Shown: positions 21,501 to 32,240 of the stretch, piece after piece
Position numbering within the stretch: the first letter of the stretch is position 1
Layout: every line of letters begins with the position of its first letter
Origin: Phialocephala subalpina
Lineage: Eukaryota; Ascomycota; Leotiomycetes; Helotiales; Mollisiaceae
Length of the DNA stretch: 64,000 nucleotides
Assembly (NCBI GenBank): GCA_900073065.1
Contig: FJOG01000012.1
Location: 1,497,059-1,561,058, forward strand
Direction: 5' to 3'
Notes under the pieces: model-generated
Database searches by the model: none
Seen by the model: only the letters and a program-made list of their open reading frames with translations
What the model was told of the DNA's origin: nothing
Made by a program: the position numbers and the translations under genes

Positions 21501-24500
21501 GCTCCAAACACTCCAGCTTCGCTAACAACTTCTCCGAGTAGTGTCGAGGCCATTGGAATCTTTGGTTTGGCGAAGTTGATCCCGTTTGCGATCTCATGGA
21601 ACGGGGGCAAGATTGGTTCCATCTGCCTAGAGTGAAAGGAATAGGGAACTTCGAGGAGCTTAGTGATAACACCTTGGACCTCAAGCTTTTGCTGCAGCAT
21701 GGTAACCTCTTCAGAAGGTCCACTGACGACCGTGGAGTTAGGTCCATTGATGCATGCAACTTCCAAGGCAGTAGATTGGCAGCCCGAAAGTGATTCTCTG
21801 ACTGAGTCCGCGGGTAGCCTGATTGAAAGCATTGAGTGCGTAAACGGAACACAATTGATCTGCATCTGTTCCGCTCTCTTTGCCACCAAGTAAACCATGT
21901 CGCTAGTGGAGATAACGCCAGCAATGCATAGCGCAGCATACTCTCCTAAACTATGACCAATAACCACGCTGGGAACAATGCCCCATGATTGCCAGAGCTG
22001 AGCAAGTGAGATCTCCACTGCAACAAGACAGAGTTGATTCTGCGCAGGGCTCAGAGACTCCTTGGCACCTCCTGTCAAGACGTCCAGGAAGGAAGGCAAA
22101 TTCTGCTGGATGCATAAGAGCTCGCATTCTCCAATTCGATCGCGGAAGAATTGACAGGAGTCGTATAGGTTCTTTGCAACTCCCATTATTGCTGCTCCCT
22201 GACCAGGAAACGTGAAAGCAACTTTAGTGGTGTCGTTCGACGATTTTGGTTCTTCCCATGCATAGATGTCTTTGTCCATTGCCTTGCACAGTTCTCCGAT
22301 ATCTTTCACAGCGTACGACTTCCGAAGAGAATGGTGCATTCTTCGAGCGGTTGAGGTGTACGCGATATCAGGTAGAGAAAAATTGGAGGAATTGAGGAAA
22401 TTCCGGAAGCGGGAGACATTTTCTCTCAGAGAGAAGGGAGTCTTCGCAGAGACGGCAACGATATGGGCTGTTCTGGTGTCTGCTCCAATAGTTTGCGTAC
22501 TTGGACCATCTTCAAGAACTATGCTTGTGTTGCCACCCTTCTCCGCGTCAGTGAAATCACTTCCATCAACACATTGAGGTGACTTACAGCTGCACTAAAG
22601 TTGTTTAGCAATACTCTTCTCGTTCCCTGTCTTGAGAGCTTTTGGGAGGATGCAATGTGGACATTATACTTCGAAAATTCGGGAAGTTTTGGATTCATCT
22701 GACCCGTGATACCGATGTGTGGTACGACTTGCTCCTTCTTAAGCATCAGGAGCGTTTTGATCAAAGATGATATACCAGCAGCCTGAGAATGTTAGCACAG
22801 TTTTCAATATCGAAGTCCACTACTTACAGCTTCCCCATGCCCAATGTTGGGCTTTATAGAGCCGATAGTCAAGGGCCGAGATCGAGGCGTCTTCGCCAAA
22901 ACACTCATCATTGACTTCGACTCCGCAGCATCGCCAGCCTGTGTTCCAGTTCCATGCAGTTCGACATAATCTATATCTTCCGGCTCCACAGACGCTTGTA
23001 CCAGCACTTCTCGAAACAATTTCGCCTGAGTCTCAACGTGAGGATGCGTAATGGATACCGCTTGAGCGGAGTGATTTGTCGCGACAGCCTTGACAACAGC
23101 AAGTATATTATCTCGATTCGCCACTGCATCTTCCAGTCTCTTCAAGATGATCACACCAACACCTTCACCACGACAGTAACCATCTGCTGAGGCATCGAAT
23201 GTTTTGCAGGATCCGGTGGGCGAGAGAAAACTTCCACGACTGAGACCAGCGTACATATTGCAACCAGTCAAAATATTCGATCCTCCTGCGACTGCCATAT
23301 TGCACTCACGTGCTTGGAGGGCAGAACAAGCCAGCTGAACGGCCAGCAAGCTGGATGAGCAAGCGCTATCAACACTGTATGACGGGCCTTCCCATTTGAA
23401 GTGATAATTGACCCGCCCGGCACTGAAAGCTCGAATTCCTCCAGTCACGTAATACATGTCGACATCTTCAGCGGCATTGTACTCCTTCCAATCGTCGATG
23501 GTCTGGCCGAAGTAAGTCCCAACATTCGGGTCTCGGTCCTCCATATCATTCTCTTGAGTGTAGCCCGCCATCTCCAGAGCTTCGTATGTTGACATGAGGA
23601 GAAGTCTCTGTCCCGGGTCTGTTTGAGCAGCCTCTCGAGGCGACATGTTGAATAGCCGAGCATCAAACATTCCTGGTCGATCGATAAAGCAACCATACGG
23701 TGTTGAGGTGGAATTCGCCAATTTTCTTGTTGGGTCGTAATGAGTTTTTACATTAAACCTGTCTCCTGGAATCTGTCGGTTGTCAGTGATAGAGCCCACG
23801 CTAGAATGGAAAAGCTCATACTTCTCTGTGGAGGTCAAGTCCACTATCCAACACCTTCCAAAACTCATCCAGGTTTTCGGCCCCCGGAAACCTCCCTGCC
23901 ATTCCAACGATAGCAATGTCTCCGCCTGCGGAAGAATTACATAGTTTGGTGTTCTGTCGTGAACTTGTCACCTCGAAATTAATGTTTGCATCTTTCAAGC
24001 ACTTTGTCAGACGCTTTGTTGTACTGTTTGAACCAACGGGGGTGATCAGGACACTCTTGCCATCAAGTATCGACAGGAGGCTCTCCTGTGTGAGTATGTT
24101 GTTTATCGGATTCTTCATAATATCATCAATGATAGCAGAATTGAGTTCTGCTTGATTTTGGAAATCGTATGGTGAGCCGGAGTGTGGTGAAATGATGCGG
24201 CGGCATCCAGGGTGGAGGTCCTTGGGCGCCGATCTTGGTGGAATTATCCTTTCCGATTCGAAGAGAAGATGATCAGCGTGGAAAGCTGCTGTGATAGGAA
24301 GTGGTATCGTTGTGAGATTCTTCACCGGCTCAGATGACAAGAATGAGCCCAGCGAAGAAGGAGGGCCGCTGATGGTGATTGCAGATTCAGACATCGAACT
24401 GATATACACTCTCTTCTGATTTGAAATCGTCTATTCACGTTAGCGGTGATCATTTTGAAAGGAAGCATCATTACATTGCCGTCATGAAACTCTTCCAGGC

Positions 24501-25105
24501 GTTTTCGTAGAGTAGCACTAGAAATGCCGGTCACAACTCTTGCCCAACTCTCTTGGCAATTTTCCAACAGGGTCGATCGACGTTGCACTTCTAGTCCCAG
24601 TCTTACGGATGTTGCTACTATTTCGGGGGCGATAGCAAGAAGCTCAACCATAGAATGCGTCGTAGCTGCAGCAGCAGCTGGTAGTAGTCCACTACAGTAA
24701 CCTAACACGATTGTTCGGGATGATGACGCCTGATCAAGTAATGTTGGATCTCGTTCCAGATTGCTGAAATGCTTAGCATCTCATGGGCCCTCTGGGAGTG
24801 TGTATCATAACTTACAGTATTAAAGCTCCAAGTTGTGCTACACACAATAAGAGTGTTCTCAAAACGACATCCGGATGAGTATCCTCGAGCATAGTTTCTG
24901 CTAATAAACAGAACGAGGAGAATCGAAGCCGTCTTTGTTGGGCACTAGGAAGGTCACAAGCCAATTGATGCACAGCATCTTCAGCGGCCCTGAGGAAATG
25001 TGAAAGAAAGACGGATCTGTGTGATTGGCAATAAAGATCTCTGATGGTAGGTAGAGGATCCTCGGTTTGGTCTCCAAAGAGCAAGACTCTCATTGGTTGC
25101 GCCAT
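18566..25105 (-). CDS. Non-reducing polyketide synthase, SAT-KS-MAT-PT-ACP-ACP-TE
   Basis: Seven exons: 25105-24816, 24763-24475, 24415-23822, 23772-22828, 22782-22588, 22537-20952, 20903-18566, giving 2078 residues. All introns are 45-59 bp with consensus ends, and every junction keeps the frame. SAT (1 to ~350) has GYCSG with Cys120 and a His239 in ITAAFHADHL. KS (~357-785) has DSACSSS Cys529, ELHGTGTQAGD His664 and NIGHGEA His703. MAT (~870-1200) has GHSLGEY Ser967. PT has ARGHVV His1290 and SPYWIDSLAQIGGF Asp1478. ACP1 Ser1629 lies in LGIDSIL and ACP2 Ser1753 in LGLDSLL. TE has GWSMGG Ser1894, Asp1921 and GNHF His2052. No C-methyltransferase or reductive domain. It should make an aromatic polyketide, released or cyclised by the TE. 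Product not predictable from the sequence alone. All catalytic residues look intact. Confidence 0.93.
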
Positions 25106-26234
25106 AATGAGTGTTGATGACAGTGGGTGGGAAAGATGAGGAAATCCAAACCAATTGCTTTAGACTCGTGGTTCTTAAGTTCATACTGTACTCACCCTTA
25201 AGTATATAGCTTCTCTAGACTCAATCATCCCAAAGTGCGATACAGAAATCGACTGAGTGGAGACCTTTTGGAATCTTTCCAAACGCGTCTGACAGCGATT
25301 CATGGCCGATTCTTTTTTCAATGTTCGATGGCGAGTTCAAGACGAGATCTTGTCATGATACGTCCTCAGTCATGTCCAGTTTATGCGTGAAGTGTTTACA
25401 GCGACAAGCAGTGGGAGCCGACTTTCGTTGTTTGTTGTTTGATCTCCCTCTCACCTTATGTATGAAATATCAGCCTGGTGGATAAGCCCCTAGATCAGTG
25501 CGAGACCCCAGTAGCTCAACCTAACTCTCGGTAAGCACTCCAGTGGAGAGATCGGATCATTGATGCAAGGATATACATCGTAAGCCGGAAGTGTTTCCAT
25601 GCGGATATGTCGTTTGGTCCAGGATAGATCGTTGACCCGAGGTTCAGGGAAACCTTATCGAATATTGAAACCGTAGGCGATAACATACTGCACATCCATC
25701 TGGACTCCCCTTCACCTGCATCCTTCAGGTCTGAGAATATCGTCTGTTGTTTTGGGATTTGCGACGACTCATGAGATTATGATTCCTTGAAAGTCTTTTA
25801 TGCGCAAAATATCGCCGAGATGTTTGAGGGGCTAGTCATGTCGCCGGAACTGCCCCACTGAGACGTTTTAGTTTGGAAAGTCTGTGCGGTTGCCTTTTCC
25901 TTCCAGCAAAAACAGAGTACGTGGGGGTGTCCAAATGTCCGTGTCTTTTGGCGGGTGAAGTGGGGTGAGCTGTCAAACGCAACTGTCGAACATGACATGC
26001 CTTGAAGTTTCCAAATTCTGTTTTGTGATGGGACAAACCTTAATTGATATAACTATGAAGCTATATAATCACATGCCAAATGAAGCTGTCTTGAAGCCGT
26101 CCTTGTTCGTGCCCTCTCCATTTGCCAGGCAGGTTTTCTGTATACATCATTGAGGTCTAACTCAGCAACAAGAATCGACATAATCGAATTGAGCAAGTTC
26201 GAGATTCGACAATCAAGAGACGACAGCAAAGAAG
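25106..26234. promoter_or_regulatory. Shared divergent promoter region of the PKS and FAD monooxygenase genes
   Basis: 1.1 kb between the two start codons, transcribed outward in both directions. No gene inside. Such head-to-head spacing allows shared regulation of PKS and tailoring enzyme; I could not identify a repeated regulator site by eye. Confidence 0.5.
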
Positions 26235-27585
26235 ATGGGAGCCTTCCAAAAAGTTGGTAGACAATTTCGTATATGATGCCGCTGTTGACATTCGATAGGT
26301 TATCATAGTCGGGGCTGGCCCTGCTGGACTTCTCCTCGCGCTGTTCCTGTCGAAGGAAATGATACCGGTACATGTTTTGGAGGCGGCCTCCGAAATCGAC
26401 GACCAGCCTCGAGCAACCCATTACGGTCCTGCAGGTGTTCAAGAGCTCGAACGTGCCGGGGTCCTCGAGGCCATTCGAGCGGAGGGATTTCTGCCAAAAG
26501 ACCTTTGTTGGAGGAAGGAGGATGGCAGCATCATCGCTGAGCTACAGCAAGAACATATTCCGCTACATTCGAGAGTCACTAGTTTGCCAGTAAATCGAGT
26601 GGCTCATATCATACTTGACGCTCTTCGGCAGCATCCCACTGCAAAAGTAGACTTCAATTACAAAGTCACCAGGACTGGCCAAGATGACGACAAAGCATGG
26701 GTGGAGGTTGAAACTCCTGCTGGCGTCAAAACTTTGGAAGCAAGCTACATTGTTGGTAGTGACGGAGCCAGCAGTACGATTCGGAAGAATCTATTTGGGG
26801 ACAGCTTCCCTGGACAGACTTGGGAGCCTTGGTTCATCGCCAGTAACGTGTACTATGACTTTGACGCACACGGTTGGGACGATATCAACTTCGTAATTCA
26901 TCCTCAAAATTGGTTCATGGCAGCTCGCATCACTAAAGATGGCCTCTGGCGTGTTACGTATGGCGAGGATGGAAAGCTGACTCGAGAACAATGCATCGAG
27001 CGACAGCAGGAGAGATATCGATCTATGCTGCCCGGCAACCCTGGGTCGGAGCAGTACAAGTTGACCAACATCAGCCCATACCGGGTGCATCAGAAATGTG
27101 CTGAGAAGTTTCGAGTAGGCAGATTTCTCCTCGTTGCTGACGCCGCGCATCTCTGCAATCCATTTGGCGGGTTCGGGTTGACTTCTGGAATTGTTGATGT
27201 TGGAGGCTTGTACGACTGTCTTTCTGGGATATATAATGGCCTGGCGGATGAGAGTATTCTAGATAAGTACGATGAGATCAGACGCCGGATATTTATTGAG
27301 CAAGTTGACAAGCTCTCGACCGCGAATCTCCAGAGAGTGATGATGACCGAGCCTGGCAGAGCTCTCGAGCTTGATCCCTTTCTGAACGCAGCGGCGAATG
27401 CAAAAAAGGATCCCGAAGCAGCAGCAAGGTTGGCTCAGATGGCGAGGGTATGTGTATATTCTTCCTTTGCCTGATCATACTGACAAGAATGACAGGGTGC
27501 AAATGCTCTTAAGCACGATTTCAGGCAGTATTATAAGACGTTCAAGACAGAATCTAGCGCAAGCGAGCATCTCTGCTGCACTTAG
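26235..27585 (+). CDS. FAD-dependent monooxygenase (PHBH-like, PF01494 type)
   Basis: Three exons: 26235-26252, 26299-27447, 27496-27585, giving 418 residues. The first exon is only 18 nt (MGAFQK); its intron (46 bp) has an unusual GTTGGT donor. The second intron has GTATGT...ACAG. The N-terminus reads VIIVGAGPAGLLLALFLS, the dinucleotide-binding GxGxxG of the FAD site. Later come VGSDGASSTIRKNLFG (DG motif) and RFLLVADAAHLCNPFGGFGL (the second FAD motif with the DAAH core). Family members hydroxylate aromatic rings using NAD(P)H and O2. Being head-to-head with the NR-PKS, it most likely hydroxylates or dearomatises the polyketide (inference). The C-terminus ends ASEHLCCT with no membrane anchor visible. 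Confidence 0.88.
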
Positions 27586-28130
27586 AATATGCAAACTCTG
27601 AAGTTCACCCTTCTCCCGTTTGGTATATAGATCCCTCGCAATCCTTTCACAATCCTTATCAACTTCATTCATATAATCATCCAATTCGTTGATTTGAACT
27701 TCTGGACCCTCCGTTCCCACTTGTCGATTGTTTTCACTCGTTCTTCCTTAATATCCGTGGACAAGTTGAACTCGATATCCAAATTGACATTGATACCAAA
27801 AATCCATCCGCTCCACATGAAAATGACAGTCTGAATCCAAATTGCCCGTTCTCCAACCGTTGTAACTCATTTCTTAAATTCTGGACGAGTTCAACCACCA
27901 CAACGAAATATCCATGTACTGCTGGCTTCGCTGAAACGAAGGAACTCGTCCCGTAAATCGATACGCAATGGTGGAAAAGGAAGAGGTCGCGGGGGTTTAA
28001 GCCACTTATGACATTGCGTGATTAGATATGTTCGGGGAGGTACTTCTGGAAATAACATATGTTGATCATCGTGAAGAAAACCGTAAATCAACAGGCGAAT
28101 CTCGTGAGGCAAATCATATAAAAGGGGTCA
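27475..28130 (-). pseudogene. Relic of an F-box-like / small fungal hypothetical protein gene
   Basis: The minus strand has LLYDLPHEIRLLIYGFLHDD near 28125-28060, the typical opening of the large fungal family of 'LPxEIRxxIYxxLL' proteins (F-box-like/2EXR-like). It continues to 27891 and stops. Protein-like segments resume in other frames: WSGWIFGINVNLDIEFNLST (about 27810-27750), then INELDDYMNEVDKDCERIAR (about 27690). The continuation needs at least two changes of frame, and no start codon precedes the first segment. I interpret it as a frame-shifted remnant whose 3' end overlaps the last exon of the monooxygenase on the other strand. Function unknown. Confidence 0.45.
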
Positions 28131-28850
28131 TTGTACTTTCGGCAATGTTGTTAAATTAGCCATCTTAACGATCCATGCCAGCTGCGCAGTCGTGGCTAGA
28201 AGCTATATCTGTTGTGTTTGTTACTATAAGGAAAGGATGAAGACGAAAGTGGTATGCAACAATACTAACTAAATATGGTTAGCTTAGGCCTCTATGGCAA
28301 CCGTCTAAATTCCTTTTCTATCCCTAGGCTACAAATGGATGGCACGGCCACTAGCGTCAAGCGGCGGCTCAGAACGTTAGGTACTAATATGATAACAAAT
28401 AAGCAGCTAGCTGGAAGTAATCTAGTGCTCCTTGGCAGTATGGCTCAAAGTTTTTAATAGTTTACAAAGAGGAAGCCGAAATCGAAGCCGATTGTACCAG
28501 CACTCAAAAAATAGTATACAAAGTTTTGAAATGAGTTTGGATATTAGAGGTGTCTGTTCTATATACTCTCTTTAAGTTTATGCGCCACACTTGATAAGCA
28601 CTAGTCTTCATACAGTTAGTATTTGCTCTTTGTCACTGTTGCAGCCTCAGGTTAGAAGATGCTGCTTTTGGCTGAATGATTTGAGGCTGGTTCTAGCAGC
28701 GGCATCCTCGTGTAACATTTGCAGGGATCTGAGGAAGCATCACCGCATTGTTGGCAAAACGCCCACCAACATCGCGTCTTGTACTCCCACACTCGTTGTC
28801 TTGGACGAAGTGATCGTCTGCTAACAATCACAGCAATACCTTTCAAGAAA
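28131..28850. other. Gene-free, repeat-bearing boundary of the accessory island
   Basis: No supported gene. It contains the left copy (about 28559-28688) of a direct repeat that recurs at 33570-33700. Confidence 0.5.
28559..28688 (+). repeat. Left copy of a ~130-bp direct repeat bracketing the island
   Basis: Shares with 33570-33700 blocks such as ATATACTCTC, TTAAGTTTATG, GCGCCACACTTGAT, ACAGTTAGTATT, GCCTCAGGTTAG, GCTGCTTTT and ATGATTTGAGG, in the same order and orientation, with small indels. The parent element was not identified; a terminal repeat or a short non-autonomous element is possible. Confidence 0.75.
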
Positions 28851-28928
28851 ATGGCCATCAAGTCAACTATGATCGACCACTCTGTTCATGACCAGGCCGA
28901 ATCTGATCAGTCCGCAAAGAAGAGATGA
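28851..28928 (+). other. Upstream open reading frame whose stop overlaps the main start
   Basis: ATG at 28851 opens a 25-codon frame (MAIKSTMIDHSVHDQAESD...). Its TGA (28926-28928) overlaps the ATG (28925-28927) of the deaminase-like gene in an ATGA arrangement. In the mRNA it would precede the main frame directly and could limit or couple translation. Whether it lies in the transcript is unknown. Confidence 0.4.
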
Positions 28929-30753
28929 TCATGCAGAGTTTATGGGGCAGCCCGATCACCCGCGTAGAATTAGAGCAATCCATCAGCCGCCTCCGACAGC
29001 TAGACCAGCTTCCTGAGGTACCTAGAGAGAATTTTGTGCTCCTGCACGATGATCCGACACACCTATTGGTTGTCGAGAGAGAGAAGGAGATTGCAAGCAA
29101 CTTAGCGTTCCTATCTGCCATATCGGACGACAGTCTCAAAGTTATGGCCGTTTGTATCGAGGAGCATCGCAACGGGAAAGGATGCACGATTAGAGTAGCA
29201 TCAAACATTGGAGACTTCTCAATGGTCACGGACGGATTCAGCAGGCTCGCAAGAGTCTGGGAGCAAGCTGCGCGACGAGGTTGGCTTTTAAACCGATCTC
29301 TAGTATTATGCTAATCCATATATTAGGAAACTCGAGATCTGAGGACATAGATATAGCTTTTCGAGAGGTTGTTGACCTAGATCTCCCTCGGATTTTAAGT
29401 CGATTGCGATCACGTCATTCCAGTAGCAGAAAAATCGCTGGGAAACGGGCCCTAGTCGAACAGTTACACGATGCCCTGCACGATTCATCGATCAGAGTTA
29501 CGACGGCAATAAAGGAAAACAGGCGTGAAGTACGAGATCTGAGGAGTCTATTTGTCCGACTTGAGGGCATAGCCGACTTAGATGCGAACATCATCGAAGC
29601 AAAGGAAGTGGTTGGAGTGCTTGTGAAGCAGATGTATGCATTCTCCTCAACGAGCAATCTCGGTGCGGCCCTTCGGAATTCGACACTGGAACCGAGCTTG
29701 AAGACATATCTGCCAGAGGCTATTGGCAAGCTAGGCCGCTATTACTCTGCTACTTCCGAGCTCGTCTGTGCCGCAAGAAACCAGGCATGGAGGCTGTTCG
29801 AGAACGTTGAGGTGGAGCCGTTCCAAATCCAGATACCCGCTGCTTTGCAGAAATCACACTGGAAGGTCCACGCAGAGATGCAGCTTCTCTTCTTCTACGA
29901 GACCCATCTTGACCATCTGCGACCGAGGTTCATCTGCTCTAGCAAGAGTGCATGCTACCTGTGTAACCTCTTCTTTACCCTCCACGGCGGCTTTCATATA
30001 CCTAAGACTCATGGCAGGCTATACGATAAGTGGACTCTTCCGGATTGGCTTGATGTCCCAACAGAATGTCGAGAGAACCTTGGTCGCATCTCCACGCTCC
30101 TAAAAGCTACCATAGATGGCAAAGTTCAAAGGGCGTTAAGGTCAAGGAAGAAGAAGGTATATCACTACCCTAATGAGAGTGTCTTGCCACAGCTTGCATC
30201 CTGGCCAGCCTCATGCAGTTCTAGAAGTCTCTTGGCTCGATCTTCGACATCCACAATCCGGCCACCAACTCCGGTTTTTCAAGCAGGAAGTTCAAGTAAG
30301 AGGCACTCACAGTGTACCGCCATGCCTCTGACTCCCCCAACGACACCTCCGCAACCAGAGTGCGCCAACCTGAGCCCTTCAGAGGCGACAGTAGGGTTAA
30401 ATACACCCGGCCTTGCAGCAAGTCAAAATCATATATCTCGGCTTACAATTAAGGAGGCAGAGCTTCCTCATAGCAGATTGGTTGACTTGACGACACCATC
30501 ACTTCGTCTGCAGCTGGGTACGTTGTCTCTCACATTGGAATTTCTACACGTTTCTTCCGGCAGATTGTCCATTACGTGCGGAGATATAGTTACATTGGGG
30601 GAAGGGGATCGCATTGTTGACATTAACGATATTCCGACAACCACCGAGCTTCAGCTCTGCGCAAAAGTCTTAGATGAGCTTACGTTCTGGTTGCGAACCT
30701 CTCATGGAAAAGTTATCCGCATCTCATTTGCATGGGAGGAACAGATAACATAG
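28925..30753 (+). CDS. OTT_1508-like deaminase-fold protein
   Basis: Two exons, 28925-29279 and 29327-30753, with a 47-bp intron (GTTGGC donor, ATGCTAATCC branch, TTAG acceptor), giving 593 residues. The N-terminal ~280 residues are helical and lack recognised motifs. The core has KVHAEMQLLFFYETH (His300, Glu302) and SSKSACYLCNLFFTLHGGFH (Cys328, Cys331), then KTHGRLYDKWTLPDW. HAE plus CxxC is the zinc site of the cytidine-deaminase fold; this version matches the OTT_1508-like deaminase family (PF14441), expanded in filamentous fungi. The C-terminal ~200 residues hold a Pro/Ser-rich linker and a beta-rich tail (LTLEFLHVSSGRLSITCGD). The substrate (nucleoside or nucleic acid) is unknown. All predicted zinc ligands are present. 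Confidence 0.8.
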
Positions 30754-31399
30754 AGTGACATCCATAGACTGTCTGTGATCAATTGTTAGGCTTGGAAACC
30801 AATTACTAGCTATACAGCCAATCCACAGTACTGATGCCAATCCTGTTTATGCTGCTGCTTGGCTAATGCGAGGGCAGACACGATTACTTCCCACTAGCTA
30901 AATTATATGTCCTTCGGATGCTCGGTTTATTGCACGAAAGCTTCGTATTTCACATTACGCAAGAGTTCCTACGCTAGCTACACATAATTGGCCAAGGCAG
31001 TAGTCCTTCAGCGATATTTGTAGGAAACATAGAAAATAGTGCATCAGCAGAAATCAGCTTTGAAGAGACTAGATATGGTTCACATTAGCCAAACGCCGCA
31101 TTCAAATATTTTGAGGCATAATATCCCGGCGTCATCTTTGAACTGTCCTATTCACAAAAAAAGAATGATCTTTCACGTTTAGCACATGAGTACATCTTGG
31201 GTTAGATACTGATATTCGTGTCGTAATTGGCATCGACATGGAGTATAAAGGAAGCAAGAAGGCATCTGTTTCAATCTTGCGTCTACACATTGAAGTCAAT
31301 AATGCTAGGGAGAGGGAATTATGCGCTGTGCAGACAGTTACGGATTAAGTATGTTCGCCATGAATCACGGACAAAGTGAAGCTCATCTAATACATGTAG
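30754..31399. other. Gene-free stretch inside the accessory island
   Basis: Short frames only. A possible 50-bp intron (GTATGT...TGTAG) ends at 31399 before the next open frame, but the frame in front of it is closed by TAA. Confidence 0.45.
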
Positions 31400-31816
31400 C
31401 TCTTCCGCGACAATGTGGGAAACCTTGTTCTTGATTCTCAAGCGAGCCTGCAGCTGCGACTAGAGGACTTCGGTATTGAAGCTTTTGCTGCGAAATTCCT
31501 TGGTTTTATCGAAGGTATACATATCTCTACAGAAAAATTATTTACGTTTCTCGAGCGTGTAAAAGTTGAAGCGAGGAGAGTGAAGCAAAGCGAAGGCCTA
31601 GTGAGAAGCACCAAACTTTGGGTGAAAAAACGGCGTAGAGACAGTACCCCACCGGAGCAGCTTGATTCAGACCGGGAGGGCAGATTCGCAGAGCAGGAGC
31701 AGAGGGAAGCAAAGAAGGCTATGAAGGACGACATATCTTACAAGGCCAGCTCTTCAGACGCAGATCTGGAATATTGTATGCTCTATCTCTCTTTTAATGA
31801 ATACGTATATGTGTAA
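31400..31816 (+). pseudogene. Orphan 3' exon or truncated gene, unknown function
   Basis: An open stretch begins directly after an acceptor-like TGTAG at 31399 and reads LFRDNVGNLVLDSQASLQLR, then FGIEAFAAKFLGFIEGIH, LFTFLERVKVEARRV and a basic/acidic tail with WVKKRRRDSTPPEQLDSDRE. It looks like a real helical protein segment but has no ATG near its beginning. The only upstream exon I can join is closed by a stop. It is either the last exon of a gene whose 5' part is lost or a gene I cannot assemble. Confidence 0.35.
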
Positions 31817-32240
31817 GGAGATCTTGTAGGTAGTGTTGTATAGACATTATAGAATTTGAAGCATGGGATAGACCGGTTCTTCGACCATTCTTTTCCTGTT
31901 ATATCTCATTCATATCAAGTGGTTCATCAACAATAATTCGACTTTGGAGGTTGGCTCAACCTGTGCTGCAGCCCCTGAACTAGGATTTACTCTGACGCTC
32001 TACATCATAGAGGCATTGCTAACACAAAGGCTAGTACTAGGGTCATGGAAATGCCTGTCTGCTGCCAATAATGTCCCGCAATTGTCGGTTCACGGCTGCT
32101 TCCATATCAAGTCGCCCCTTCACAGCTTCATAAATAGAGTCCGAGAGAGCTGAGTCTTGGCGCTCCAGACTCTGGTTCATTGCGAATATTACTGCATGGC
32201 GAAGCTGAATCTCAGCTTTCCCAACACAGCCTATACCTCC
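31817..32240. other. Intergenic, no gene seen
   Basis: Space between the orphan exon and the 3' end of the DUF7587 gene. Nothing coding recognised. Confidence 0.45.

Noticed and set aside
18566..24409. Splitting the PKS into several genes (five separate long frames)
   Set aside because: All breaks are short introns with consensus ends, and the joined exons give an uninterrupted domain order with total length divisible by three.
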